Shown here: positions 17,401 through 26,218 of the stretch, one piece after another
Layout of the letters: every line of letters starts with the position of its first letter
Numbering within the stretch: the first letter of the stretch is position 1
Assembly: GCF_013425525.1 (NCBI RefSeq)
Contig: NZ_JACCKA010000010.1
Coordinates: 1-45,315 of the forward strand
Length of the DNA: 45,315 nucleotides
DNA from: Luteimonas salinisoli
GTDB taxonomy: Bacteria; Pseudomonadota; Gammaproteobacteria; Xanthomonadales; Xanthomonadaceae
Direction of reading: 5' to 3'
The notes under the pieces: generated by a model
Seen by the model: the letters and a program-made list of their open reading frames with translations, nothing else
Told to the model about the DNA's origin: nothing
Databases searched by the model: none
Made by a program: the position numbers and the translations under genes

Positions 17401-17497
17401 CCCTGGCGTCGATCGCCGTGTCAGGCCCGTCCCGGAAAACGGGTCGGAACCGCAGTGTCTTGGTGCGTGTTTACTCCCAGGATCGGTGGATCGTCAA
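17401..17497 (-). promoter_or_regulatory. RHS gene promoter and leader (repeat copy C)
   Basis: On the minus strand TTGACG (17492-17497), an 18-base spacer and TAAACA (17468-17473) form a plausible sigma-70 promoter, about 130 bases before the RHS start codon. The segment from the promoter into the leader is repeated at 9293-9388 and 9556-9627 with the same TTGACG and TAAA hexamers. Conservation of both hexamers across the copies supports function. The rest of the 17335-17588 spacer holds no gene. Confidence 0.65.
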
Positions 17498-17588
17498 CAG
17501 GATTTTTGCATTCTCTCCCGGCCCCCGATCGACGCGCGTGCGGACGGCCCTATATGTATGGAATGCCCGCTCGACGGCGGCTGCCGCC

Positions 17589-20402
17589 TCAGCCGGACGA
17601 CCCCGGAAGACCGAGATCCCGCCAGGCCTGTTGGATCGCCGCACGCGTCGCGGCCAGGGGCTCCGACTCCGGCACCAGGCGCGGCCGGCGGTCCAGGGTG
17701 CGCTCCAGGCCGAGCGCGAGGAGGGTGGCGTGCGCCTGCACCAGGGCATCGGCGGTCGCGGCGGCCAGAAGCCCGGCATCGCACGCCGCCTGCAGCAGCG
17801 CCGGGGTCGCGCGCGGCGCCAGCAGCGCGGGGTGCGCATGCGCCTCGCGCAGCACCAGGTACTGCAGCATGAATTCCAGGTCGACCAGGCCGCCTTCGCC
17901 CTGCTTGAGATCGAAGCCGCCCGGTCCGCTGCGGTCGAGTTCGGCGCGCATCCGGGCACGCATCTTCGCCACGTCCGCGCGCAGCTCCGCCGGGTCGCGC
18001 ACCCGCGCCAGTGCGGCGCGGCGTACCTGGCCGAAGTCGCGGCACAGGGAGTCGTCGCCCGCCAGGCAGCGTGCGCGCACCAGCGCCTGGTGCTCCCAGG
18101 TCCAGGCGCGCTCGCGCTGGTATTCGTCGTAGCTGGCCAGCGAGGAGACCAGCAGGCCGCTGGCGCCGTCCGGGCGCAGGCGGATGTCGACGTCGTACAG
18201 GCGGCCCGGGCCAGTGGCGGTGCCGAGCAGGGCGACGATCTTCTGCGCCAGGCGCGCGAACCAGCGCGTGGCATCGAGCGGCCGGGCGCCGTCGGACTGC
18301 GCCTCGCCGGCGGCATCGTAGAGGAACACCAGGTCCAGGTCGGAGCCGATGCCGAGCTCCTCGCCGCCGAGGCTGCCGTAGCCCAGCACCGCGAAGCGCG
18401 CGCCCTCGATGCCGCCATGGGCGCTGCGCAGTTCGCGCTGCGCCAGTTCCAGCACCACCGCGACCACCGCGTCGGCCAGCCACGCCAGCTGCCGGGCGCT
18501 GTCCTGCGCCGGCTGGCGGCCGTCGAGCGTGGCCAGGGCGACGCGGAAGCTCAGCGCCTGGCGGGTCTCGTTGAGCGCGAACAGCACCGCCTCCAGATCG
18601 CCGCGCTTGAGGGCGGCGCGGCAGGCGGCATCGAGTTCGGCGCGCTGCGGCAGCGGCCCCTCGGCGCGCGCGTCGAGCAGTTCGTCGAGCAGCAGCGGGT
18701 GCGCGGCCACGCGCTCGGCCAGGAACGCGCTGCGGGTGACCAGGTCGATCAGCCGCGCCAGCGCCTGCGGTTGCTCGTCGAGCAGCGCCAGGTAGCTCAC
18801 CCGGCGCAGGATGTTGTGCACCAGGGCCAGCAGGCGGCGGACCGCCAGCAGCGGCCGCTCGGCGGGGGCGCTGGCCTGCAGCAGCACCGGCATCACCCGG
18901 TCCAGGCGCTCGCGCGCGCCGTCGGACAGCTCGCGTACGCTCGGCGAACGCACGAAGTCGCGCAGCGCGGCGTCCACCGGCTGCGCTTCCGCGAAACCGG
19001 CCGCCTCGAGCACGGCGGCCTGGCCACCCTCCGGCAGCGCGCGCCAGTAACCGGCGATGTCGCTGTCGACCGCCGGCTGCTGCCGCCGTTGCGCCAGCAG
19101 CGCGGCGAACTCGCCGGCGACGCGGCCGCGGTGGGCGCGCAGTTCCCGCTGCAGCGCGTCCCAGTCGCGAAAGTCCAGGCCGTGGGCGATGCGCGCGCGC
19201 TCCAGCGGCTCTGCCGGCAGCAGGTGGGTCTGGGCGTCGCGCAGCATCTGCAGGCGGTTTTCCAGCCTGCGCAGGAAGCGGTATGCCGCCGATAGCGCCT
19301 CGGCGCTGTCGGCGGGGATCTGGCGCGCGTCGCGCAGGGCGCGCAGCGCCGGCTGCAGGCGGCGCTCGCGCAGGGCGGGCTCGTGGCCGCCGCGGATCAG
19401 CTGCAACACCTGGGCGAGGAACTCGATCTCGCGGATGCCGCCGGCGCCGCGCTTGATGTCGTCCTCGAGTTCCTTGCGCGCGACCTCGGCGGCGATCGCC
19501 GCCTTCATGCCGCGCAGGCCGTCGAGCGCGCCGTAGTCGAGATAGCGGCGGTAGACGAATGGGCGCAACGCATCGAGAAAGCGCGCGCCGGCATCGAGAT
19601 CACCGGCCACGGGGCGCGCCTTCTGCCAGGCGTAGCGCTCCCAGTCGCGGCCCTCGCGCTGGAAGTACTGCTCCATCGCCGCGAAGCTGAGCGCCACGCG
19701 GCCGGCGCTGCCGAACGGCCGCAGGCGCAGGTCGACGCGGTGGCAGAAACCGTCGGCGGTGATCTCGTCGAGCAGCCGGGCCAGCGCCTGGCCCAGGCGC
19801 GCGAAGTACTGCTCGGCGGCCAATGGTCGCGTGCCGTCGCTTTCTCCTTCTTCGGCGTAGCCGTAGACCAGGTCGACGTCGGAGCTGAAGTTGAGTTCCT
19901 CGCCGCCGAGCTTGCCCAGGCCGAACACCACCAGCCGCACCGGCGCGCCCGAGGCGGCGCGGACCACGCCGTGGCGCGCCGCGAACTCCTCCTCCAGCGC
20001 GGCCAGCGCCAGCTGCAGGCAGCCGTCGGCCAGCCGGGTGGCCCCGGCCAGGGTATCGTCGACGTCGTCGAGGCCGAGCACGTCGCGCCAGACCAGCCGG
20101 GTGGACGCTGCGGCGCGGTAGCGGCGCAGCGCGGCGCCCCAGCCCGCGCGGTCCTCGGCCCGGAGCGCGGGAGGCGGCAGCGGTGCCTGGCCGTCGTCGT
20201 CGAGCAGGCGCAGCAGCAGTTGCGGCTGCCGCACCAGGGTATCGATGGCGAAGTCGCTGGCCAGCGCCACGCGCCGCAGGCGCCCGGCGGCGGCCGGCGC
20301 GTCGGCCCGGCCGGCGTCGTTGGCGAGCGCTTCGCGCAGCCGGGCGAGGGCGCGGGCCGGGATCGCTTCGAGATCGGAGGGGACGGCGGCATCTGCGGGC
20401 AT
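17589..20402 (-). CDS. glnE: Bifunctional glutamine synthetase adenylyltransferase/adenylyl-removing enzyme
   Basis: The 937-residue protein adenylylates and deadenylylates glutamine synthetase, switching nitrogen assimilation in response to PII and glutamine. It carries two nucleotidyltransferase domains: the N-terminal one (adenylyl-removing) with [19 protein letters not shown] at 160-178, and the C-terminal one (adenylylating) with [20 protein letters not shown] near 672-691, each with the DxD metal pair. The central [20 protein letters not shown] block is also typical. Length is close to the E. coli enzyme (about 946). The start is ATG 20402, since the frame upstream runs through spacer and the terminator. 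No glnB or glnA lies nearby. Confidence 0.96.
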   Translation of the reverse strand: MPADAAVPSDLEAIPARALARLREALANDAGRADAPAAAGRLRRVALASDFAIDTLVRQPQLLLRLLDDDGQAPLPPPALRAEDRAGWGAALRRYRAAASTRLVWRDVLGLDDVDDTLAGATRLADGCLQLALAALEEEFAARHGVVRAASGAPVRLVVFGLGKLGGEELNFSSDVDLVYGYAEEGESDGTRPLAAEQYFARLGQALARLLDEITADGFCHRVDLRLRPFGSAGRVALSFAAMEQYFQREGRDWERYAWQKARPVAGDLDAGARFLDALRPFVYRRYLDYGALDGLRGMKAAIAAEVARKELEDDIKRGAGGIREIEFLAQVLQLIRGGHEPALRERRLQPALRALRDARQIPADSAEALSAAYRFLRRLENRLQMLRDAQTHLLPAEPLERARIAHGLDFRDWDALQRELRAHRGRVAGEFAALLAQRRQQPAVDSDIAGYWRALPEGGQAAVLEAAGFAEAQPVDAALRDFVRSPSVRELSDGARERLDRVMPVLLQASAPAERPLLAVRRLLALVHNILRRVSYLALLDEQPQALARLIDLVTRSAFLAERVAAHPLLLDELLDARAEGPLPQRAELDAACRAALKRGDLEAVLFALNETRQALSFRVALATLDGRQPAQDSARQLAWLADAVVAVVLELAQRELRSAHGGIEGARFAVLGYGSLGGEELGIGSDLDLVFLYDAAGEAQSDGARPLDATRWFARLAQKIVALLGTATGPGRLYDVDIRLRPDGASGLLVSSLASYDEYQRERAWTWEHQALVRARCLAGDDSLCRDFGQVRRAALARVRDPAELRADVAKMRARMRAELDRSGPGGFDLKQGEGGLVDLEFMLQYLVLREAHAHPALLAPRATPALLQAACDAGLLAAATADALVQAHATLLALGLERTLDRRPRLVPESEPLAATRAAIQQAWRDLGLPGSSG

Positions 20403-20519
20403 GCGCCGATTGTGGCATTCGAAGCCGGGCGAGCCGGGCTGCGCGCATGTCGGGAGCAATCTCGCGCCCGCAATGCCCAGCGAAGGAATCCCAGGGCCGG
20501 GAGACCGGGACCCCGCGAA

Positions 20520-20560
20520 ATAAAAAAGCCCGCAACCGGAAAACCGGTCGCGGGCTTTGC
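20520..20560 (-). terminator. Rho-independent terminator (minus strand)
   Basis: AAAGCCCGCGACCGG, a TTTT loop, and CCGGTTGCGGGCTTTTTT on the minus strand form a long GC stem followed by a T-run at 20526-20520. On the plus strand no T-run follows. It lies 118 bases upstream of the glnE start and 456 bases after the previous minus-strand gene, so it ends either that read-through transcript or a small RNA made from 20560-20700. Confidence 0.8.
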
Positions 20561-20663
20561 TCCCTCCCCCACGTCGGGTGCGGGGCAATCGTGAACGAAG
20601 TGTTAGTCGGGTTGCACGCTGCAGTGCAAAACGATACTTGGCAGTACACGAAAGGACCTGCCT

Positions 20664-20677
20664 TGCAAACGTTTGCA
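20664..20677. promoter_or_regulatory. Perfect 14-bp palindrome, LacI-type operator-like
   Basis: TGCAAACGTTTGCA is self-complementary with a central CG, the symmetry typical of LacI/GalR-family operators. A weak plus-strand promoter-like pair, TTGCAC (20612-20617) and TACTTG (20635-20640) with a 17-base spacer, lies just before it. No regulated gene is adjacent, so function is uncertain. Confidence 0.35.
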
Positions 20678-20738
20678 GCGCTGGCGGATGTCCTCGCAGG
20701 AGCCCGCCATGCGCGCGCAGGCCGAGGGCGGGTGAATG

Positions 20739-20804
20739 CGGCTGGAATCGCCGCCCACCTCATCGGAAACGCCCGCGGCTTTCGCGGCCATGGGCCGCTC
20801 CTAC
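20739..20804. repeat. Composite repeat, truncated copy 5
   Basis: This copy keeps the right half of the 108-bp unit: GAATCGCCGCCCACC, CGCCCGCGGCTTTCGCGG and the terminal arm ending GGGCCGCTCCTAC at 20804. The left arm is missing, and the interior has lost about ten bases compared with the neighbouring copy. Confidence 0.75.
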
Positions 20805-20830
20805 CGAAGCGGCAGCACTGTCCGATATTT

Positions 20831-20938
20831 GTAGGAGCGTGCCACGCACGCGAAAGCCGGCGCGGCTGGGGATACCCGGAATCGCCGCCCACCCGGCCGG
20901 AGACGCCCGCGGCTTTCGCGGCCATGGGCCGCTCCTAC
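20831..20938. repeat. Composite inverted-pair repeat, copy 6
   Basis: A full 108-bp copy. The left arm GTAGGAGCGTGCCACGCACG differs from other left arms by compensating changes on both sides of its dyad, so the hairpin is kept. The interior, read on the minus strand, aligns with copy 1 (GGCGGCGATTCCGGGT against GGCGGCGATGCCGGGT). It ends CGGCCATGGGCCGCTCCTAC. Confidence 0.85.
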
Positions 20939-21015
20939 AGGGGGGCGGGGGATTGCGCTGGTAGGCGCAGCATGCGCGCGCGGATGCGCGACACGGTTCG
21001 CCTTCCGGCGCTCGT

Positions 21016-22647
21016 TCAGTCCGGCCGCGGGCCGCGGCGCAGGTCGCGGAGGATCTCGCGCGCGGCGTTGCGCCCAGGCAGGCCGGTGACGCCACCACCC
21101 GGATGGGTGCCCGAGCCACAGAGGTACAGCGCATCCAGGGCGCCGCGATAGTCGCCCTGCCCCAGCAGCGGCCGCGCCGAGAACAGCTGGTCCAGCCCCA
21201 GCACGCCGTGGAAGATGTCGCCGCCGATCAGCCCGAACTCGCGCTCCAGGTCCAGCGGCGACAGCGCGCGGTAGCCGAGCACGCTGCGCCGGAAGTTGGG
21301 CGCCACCGTATCGACGGTGTCGATCATCAACTCCGCCACCGTCTCGCGATGCGCATCCCAACCGCCGTCGACCTCGGGGTGCACGTGCTGGCAGAACAGG
21401 CTGGCGACATGCTGCCCGGGTGGCGCCAGGCTGTCGTCCAGCGTCGAGGAGATCACCAGCTCCACCACCGGCGCGCGCGACCAGCCGGGGTTGTGCGCCT
21501 TCGATTTCGCATCGAAGAACGCCTGCTCGAAGTAGCCCAGCGACGGTCCGACCAGGATGCCGCTCTGGTGGTGCGGCTGCAGCGCGGTCCCTGGCGCGGC
21601 GGCGAAGTCCGGCAGCTCGGCCAGCGCCACGTTCATCCGGAAGGTGCCGGAGGCGCAGCGGTAGCCGGCGATGCGCTGCACCGTGTCCTCGTCAAGCTGG
21701 CCCTGCGGGACCAGGCGCTGGTAAAGCAGCTTGGGGTTGAGGTTGGAGACGATGGTGGCGGCGCGCAGCTCGCGGCCGTCTTCCAGCGCCACGCCGACCG
21801 CGCGACCGCGCTCGCCGTGGCCGCGTTCGACCAGCACCTGCGCCACCGCCGCACCGGTCTCGATGCGGACTCCGCGGGCCTCGCATTCGGCGGCGATCGC
21901 CGCGGTGATCGCGCCCATGCCGCCGATGGCGTGGCCCCAGACGCCGGACTTGCCGTTGACCTCGCCGAACACGTGATGCAGCAGCACGTAGGCCGAGCCC
22001 GGCGTGTACGGGCTGGCGAAGTTGCCGACGATCGAGTCCCAGCCCAGCGCCGCCTTCAGAGGTTCGGACTCGAACCAGCCGTCGAGCAGGTCGCCGGCGG
22101 ACTTGGCGAACAGATCCAGCAGGTCGCGGCGGCCGCGCATGTCCAGCCGCCGCAGCTGCTTGGCGGTGGCGTAGGAAGCCAGCCAGTCGGCCAGGACGAA
22201 CCGGTCGGAGAGGTTGGGCGGCGCGCGCAGCATCAACTCGCGCAGCACCGCCACCACGCGCTCGAGCATGGCGTTGTAGGCGGGCAGGCGCTCGGCATCG
22301 CGCGCCGACCAGCGCGCCACCTCGGCCTGGGTGTGTTCGCCGCCGAGCCGGAACGCGCGCCCGTCCGGCAGCGGCAGGAAGTTGGCATAGGGCCGCTCGA
22401 CCACGCGCAGGCCGTGTTCGACAAGGCGCAAGTCGCGGATCACCCGGGGGTTGAGGAGGCTGACGGTGTAACTGGCGGTGGAGTTGCGGAAGCCGGGATG
22501 GAACTCCTCGGTGACCGCGGCGCCGCCGACCACGCCGCGGCGCTCGAGCACGGTGACCCGAAGCCCGGCACCGGCCAGGTAGGCGGCGCAGACCAGGCCG
22601 TTGTGGCCGCCGCCGATGATCAGGACATCGGGATTCCCGTGGCTCAT
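21016..22647 (-). CDS. Phytoene-desaturase-like FAD oxidoreductase (PYROXD2-type)
   Basis: The 543-residue flavoprotein has an N-terminal Rossmann dinucleotide motif DVLIIGGGHNGLVCAAYLAG (residues 7-26), followed by VLERRGVVGGAA. The C-terminal FAD site reads LYLCGSGTHPGGGVTGLPG, the diagnostic motif of the carotenoid-desaturase-related family. Length and internal motifs (MGAITAAIAAECEARGVRI) fit PYROXD2-type NAD(P)/FAD oxidoreductases rather than CrtI, and no carotenoid genes are nearby. Substrate is unknown. ATG 22647 is chosen because GAGGAG lies about six bases upstream and the Rossmann strand follows at once. The longer frame to 22716 adds low-complexity residues. Confidence 0.88.
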   Translation of the reverse strand: MSHGNPDVLIIGGGHNGLVCAAYLAGAGLRVTVLERRGVVGGAAVTEEFHPGFRNSTASYTVSLLNPRVIRDLRLVEHGLRVVERPYANFLPLPDGRAFRLGGEHTQAEVARWSARDAERLPAYNAMLERVVAVLRELMLRAPPNLSDRFVLADWLASYATAKQLRRLDMRGRRDLLDLFAKSAGDLLDGWFESEPLKAALGWDSIVGNFASPYTPGSAYVLLHHVFGEVNGKSGVWGHAIGGMGAITAAIAAECEARGVRIETGAAVAQVLVERGHGERGRAVGVALEDGRELRAATIVSNLNPKLLYQRLVPQGQLDEDTVQRIAGYRCASGTFRMNVALAELPDFAAAPGTALQPHHQSGILVGPSLGYFEQAFFDAKSKAHNPGWSRAPVVELVISSTLDDSLAPPGQHVASLFCQHVHPEVDGGWDAHRETVAELMIDTVDTVAPNFRRSVLGYRALSPLDLEREFGLIGGDIFHGVLGLDQLFSARPLLGQGDYRGALDALYLCGSGTHPGGGVTGLPGRNAAREILRDLRRGPRPD

Positions 22648-22765
22648 GCCGCTCCTCGTCGATTGCGATACCGCTTCACCAGTGCCGCGCCCGCGGCGCT
22701 CCTGCCGTTGCTCCACCGCCCATCGGCCCGCGTCGCGGCTGCCGTCGTTCCCACACCCCGGCGCA

Positions 22766-23902
22766 TCACTCGGCCGCAGGGGCGTGGCCGGCCAGCATCC
22801 GCTCCACTACGTCGGCCAGCGCCTGGGCCGCCCGTGGGCGACCCAGATCTGCGGCGGCCTGCGCCGCCCGCTGCAGCCGCTGCGGTGCGGCGAACAGGTC
22901 GCCGAGCAGAGCCGCGAGCGATGCGGCGGTCAGCGACGGCTCGGACACGCACCAGCCGACGCCGGCTTCCGCCAGCGCCTCGGCGTTGCGGCGCTGCTCC
23001 AGGCGCGAGCCGCCGTGCGGGATCGGCACGAACACCGCCGGGCGGCCGACCGCGAGCAGGTCCGCGGCGGTGGTGGCGCCGGCCCGGGCGATCACCAAAT
23101 GGGCCGCGCGCAGGCGCACGCCCATGTCGTCGAAGAACGGACGGATCTCGGCCTGGACGCCAGCCCCGCCCAGGCGCACGGCGATCGTCTCGGCATCGTC
23201 GCCCTTGTACTGCAGCGCCAGGCGCAGGCGTGCGCGCAGCGAGTCCGGCAGCGCCAGCAGCGCTGGCGGCACCACCTCGCCGAAGACCCGCGCGCTCTGG
23301 CTGCCGCCGACCACCAGCAGCTGCAGCGGGCCGGCATCGGCGATCTCCGGGTAGGGCGCGCGCGCGTCGAGGATCGCGCGCCGCACCGGATTGCCGGTCT
23401 CGACGATGCGCGCCGGGTCGAATCCTTCCGCCCCATCGATGCGCGGGAACGACGTCGCCACGCCGGAGGCGAAGCGCAGCAGCTTGCGGTTGGCCAGGCT
23501 CAGCCGGGTGGCCTGCTCGTGCAGCAGCAGCGGCAGGCCGAGGCTCTTCGCCGCCAGCGCCGGGGCGAAGCTGGGGTAGCCGCCGAATCCGACCATCAGC
23601 GCCGCGCCGCGGCGACCCAGGTCGCGCCGTGCCCGCCACGTGGCGCGGGCGATCGTCCATGCCGCGGCCAGCTTGCCGACCGGACCGCCCGCCAGGCTGC
23701 GTGCCGGCAGCACCACGTGATCGAGCCCCTGCAGAGCCTGGGTGTAGGCGGCGCCGCGGCGCTCGGTGTAGATCACCGCGCAGTGCCCGCGCGCGATCAG
23801 CTCGCGCGCCAGCGCCTCGGCCGGGAACAGATGGCCGCCGGTGCCGCCGGCGGCCAGGGCGATGGTGGCGTTGGAAACGTTCCGTGCAGGGCGCGGGCCC
23901 AT
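22766..23902 (-). CDS. MurG-like UDP-GlcNAc transferase outside a dcw cluster
   Basis: The 378-residue GT-B glycosyltransferase resembles MurG, which adds GlcNAc to lipid I at the inner face of the cytoplasmic membrane. The N-terminal AAGGTGGHLFPAEALA (residues 17-32), VGFGGYPSFAPALAAKSLG (near 105) and LLHEQATRLSLANRKLL are typical. In the donor-binding half, VVGGSQSARVFGEVVP replaces the usual GSxGA, ARAGATTAADLLAVGRPAVF has Asp where MurG has Glu, and SRLEQRRNA lacks the His of the usual HQxxNA. It stands between an oxidoreductase and an adhesin, not among cell-division genes. It may be the sole MurG relocated, or a paralogue with another lipid acceptor. No symbol is given for that reason. 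Confidence 0.75.
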   Translation of the reverse strand: MGPRPARNVSNATIALAAGGTGGHLFPAEALARELIARGHCAVIYTERRGAAYTQALQGLDHVVLPARSLAGGPVGKLAAAWTIARATWRARRDLGRRGAALMVGFGGYPSFAPALAAKSLGLPLLLHEQATRLSLANRKLLRFASGVATSFPRIDGAEGFDPARIVETGNPVRRAILDARAPYPEIADAGPLQLLVVGGSQSARVFGEVVPPALLALPDSLRARLRLALQYKGDDAETIAVRLGGAGVQAEIRPFFDDMGVRLRAAHLVIARAGATTAADLLAVGRPAVFVPIPHGGSRLEQRRNAEALAEAGVGWCVSEPSLTAASLAALLGDLFAAPQRLQRAAQAAADLGRPRAAQALADVVERMLAGHAPAAE

Positions 23903-24107
23903 TGTCGGCGCACCGAATTCGAGCGGGCTGCGACTATAGCGACTGCGCGCCGCAGGCACCACGACGCACAGGCGCAACGCTCCTCCGGCACGGCCCCGGC
24001 CGGCCGCGAGGCGCGAGGGACGCAACTCGCTCCTGGCGCCCCCGGGGCCTGCCGAGGCGCCGGCCGCATGGTCGCGACCGGCGTCCCGCGTGCTTCCGGC
24101 TGTGGTG

Positions 24108-25688
24108 CTACAGATCCACGCCGAAGCCGATGCCGCCCGAGCGCTCGCCGCCGCTGAAGGCCCCGCCGAGCGAGAACGAGGCGCGCTGGCCCACGCGCCG
24201 GCCGTAGCCGATCGACAGCGCCTGCTCGCCGCCCTGGAAACCGGCGCCGACCGCGATGCGCCCGCGCGGGCTGGCGCTGCCGGCCGCATTGATCGCCATG
24301 TTGAGCATCGCCGAGCCCATCGCGCCCTGGCGGTCGATGCGACGGTCCTGACGCTGCAGGCGTCCGTCCAGGTCCGCGAAGCTGTCCTCCAGCGCGTCCA
24401 GCCGCCCGCCGATCGCGCCCGGGTCGAAGCCGGCGAGCTCGGCGATGCGGGTGTCGGTGTAGCTGTTGGCAGCTCCGAGGGTGGCGGTGTCGCCCGCACC
24501 CATGTCGGTGCGGATCGCGGTCTCGCGATTGTCGGTATAGGCATTGGCCGCGGTGCCGCCGGTGGCCACCGCGGTGTCCGTGTAGGCGTTCGCGGTGGCC
24601 AGGGTCGCCTGCAGCTGGCCGAGATTGACCGCATCGGTGGTGGCGGTGCCCGCGGCGACGTTGGCGATCTGACGCTCGCTGCCCGCGCGTCCCACCGAGA
24701 CCGTGTTGTCGCGATCGGCGAGCGCACCGTTGCCGAGCGCGACGCTGTTGAGCCCGTCGGCGGCGCTGTTGGCCCCGATGGCGATGGCAGCGTCGGCGCG
24801 GCTGCGGGCGCCAAGACCGAACGCGATGCCGTTGGTGCCCAAAGCCTGGCTGGCCGGCCCGATCGCCATCGCCCCCCCTCCCGCGGCGTTGGCGCCCTCG
24901 CCGAACGCGCTGGACAGGATGCCCGAGGACTGCGCGCCGCTGCCGACGGCGATGCTGCGGTTGCCGTCGGCCGTCGCCAAGCGTCCCAGCGCGAGCGCGG
25001 TCTCGCCCGATGCCGTGCTGAGCGCGCCGATCGCGGTTGCGCCCCAACCGCTGGCGCCGCTCTCGTAGCCGAACGCGCTGGAGTGCGAGCCCGTCGCCAC
25101 CGCGTTCGCTCCGACCGCCACCGCGTGCGCCTCCTCGGCAAGGCTGCCGACGCCGACCGCCACGCTGCCCTCGCCCATGGCGACGTTGCCCACGCCGAGC
25201 GCCACGGCATCGTCGGCCGCCGCCTGGTTGTCGGAGCCGATCGCGACGGCGCGCTCGCCGGCGGCGGTGTTGCCGGAGCCGAAGCTGCTGCTGCCATCGC
25301 CGCTGGCGACGTTGCTCTCGCCGTAGGCGCTGCTGCGCTGGCCGTCGGACTGATTGCCAAACCCGACCGCGCTGCTGTCCGCGCCGGTGGCGCTGTTGGC
25401 GTAGCCGAAGGCGTTGGCGAACGCGCCACTGGCGGTGTTCTGCCGGCCGAACGCCGCGCTGCGGCTGCCGCTGGCGTCGTTGTGGCTGCCGACAGCGCTG
25501 CTCAGCGTCCCTGCCGCCTCGTTGGCCACGCCGCAAGCGGTCGCGTTTACGCCACCGGCAACGCTCGCGCCGGTGGAATCGGCCCCGGTCAGCTCGCAGG
25601 TTTCCCCGGCGATCACGGGGGCGGACAACAGCCCGGCGGCGATGGCCAGCGCCAGCCGGCAGGACAACGGAACGAGAACGACGCGCAT
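24108..25688 (-). CDS. YadA-like trimeric autotransporter adhesin
   Basis: The 526-residue surface protein has a signal peptide (MRVVLVPLSCRLALAIAAGL, cleavage near APVIAG). A left-handed parallel beta-roll head of about 20 14-residue repeats follows, of the type A(V/I)AIGxxxxA, for example AVAIGSDNQAAADDAVALG. A neck-like segment (NVAAGTATTDAVNLGQLQ) leads to a short stalk with NAYTDTAVA-type repeats and a coiled coil (LDALEDSFADLDGRLQRQD). The C-terminal YadA anchor (AMGSAMLNMAINAAGS to the end) forms a quarter of the trimeric barrel. It ends in Leu, not the usual Phe or Trp. It probably mediates adhesion or autoaggregation. ATG 25688 is preferred because GGGAG lies six bases upstream. Confidence 0.92.
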   Translation of the reverse strand: MRVVLVPLSCRLALAIAAGLLSAPVIAGETCELTGADSTGASVAGGVNATACGVANEAAGTLSSAVGSHNDASGSRSAAFGRQNTASGAFANAFGYANSATGADSSAVGFGNQSDGQRSSAYGESNVASGDGSSSFGSGNTAAGERAVAIGSDNQAAADDAVALGVGNVAMGEGSVAVGVGSLAEEAHAVAVGANAVATGSHSSAFGYESGASGWGATAIGALSTASGETALALGRLATADGNRSIAVGSGAQSSGILSSAFGEGANAAGGGAMAIGPASQALGTNGIAFGLGARSRADAAIAIGANSAADGLNSVALGNGALADRDNTVSVGRAGSERQIANVAAGTATTDAVNLGQLQATLATANAYTDTAVATGGTAANAYTDNRETAIRTDMGAGDTATLGAANSYTDTRIAELAGFDPGAIGGRLDALEDSFADLDGRLQRQDRRIDRQGAMGSAMLNMAINAAGSASPRGRIAVGAGFQGGEQALSIGYGRRVGQRASFSLGGAFSGGERSGGIGFGVDL

Positions 25689-26218
25689 GATGGACTCCCA
25701 GGTCGACATGAAGGAAAAGCGCGGACGATCCGCGCCCGTCCATGCATTCGAGATGGCTGGCCTTCGCGTGCCAGAGACGTCGCGTGGCGGGCGGCGGACG
25801 CCACCTGAGGCGCCGCAGGACCGGTTCGTCACCAGCCGAGGTGCATGACTCGGGGCAACCCGCCGCAGTCGCCACAGGGCCGCCGGGACTCCGCGACCCC
25901 GTCTCCGCGCCGGTGGGCGACGATCCGGCACGAGCGCGACCGCTTCCGATGCGGACGAGCCGCCGGGCCGCTACGATGGGTCCCACCTTGCGCTGCGGGC
26001 CATTGTCATGACCGGGGCCGATCGGGAAGACCTCGCCCTGCTGCCCAGGCACCCGGGCGACGACGATGCCACAAGGTCGGCGCGCGTATACACGCTGCGC
26101 GACGCCGGATCGGCGGCCGGCTGCGCTTCACCGCAGTCGCCGGTGGCGTGACCCGCGACCGCCTCGCCCTGCGAATGTCCGCAAAGAGCCTCGACCGCAT
26201 CCACGAAAATCCAGCCCG
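25689..26218. other. Divergent spacer between adhesin and kinase
   Basis: About 530 bases with no convincing gene. A TACGAT hexamer near 25974 could be a -10 box for the kinase gene, but no matching -35 is clear. A 46-codon frame from ATG 26007 (MTGADREDLALLPRHPGDDD) has no homologue I recognise and is reported only as possible. Confidence 0.4.

Larger units (their letters stand above)
20403..21015. other. Gene-free spacer with terminator, palindrome and repeats
   Basis: The 613 bases between glnE and the FAD oxidoreductase (both minus) contain a terminator hairpin (20520-20558), a perfect 14-base palindrome at 20664, and two composite repeats (20739-20938), listed separately. No protein gene is convincing. 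The short frames here translate the repeats. Confidence 0.6.

Noticed and set aside
11275..18132. A 2285-codon plus-strand open frame antisense to the RHS gene
   Set aside because: It is a shadow of GC-rich coding on the other strand: no domains, a Val/Ala/Gly/Arg-rich composition, and it ignores the RHS gene boundary. Similar long frames lie opposite or out of frame with glnE, the M17 gene and dsbD.
20603..20791. A 62-codon minus-strand gene beginning MAAKAAG
   Set aside because: Its N-terminal part translates a composite repeat arm (CCATGGCCGCGAAAGCC). Other repeat copies produce similar false starts, so it is not a gene.
24108..25688. CRISPR-like periodic repeats in the adhesin gene
   Set aside because: The periodicity is 42 bases and in frame. 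It encodes 14-residue YadA head repeats that vary at the DNA level, with no direct-repeat/spacer structure.
26007..26147. A 46-codon gene upstream of the kinase
   Set aside because: No ribosome-binding site or similarity is visible, and it ends shortly before the kinase start. It may be a leader peptide, but nothing beyond an open frame supports it.
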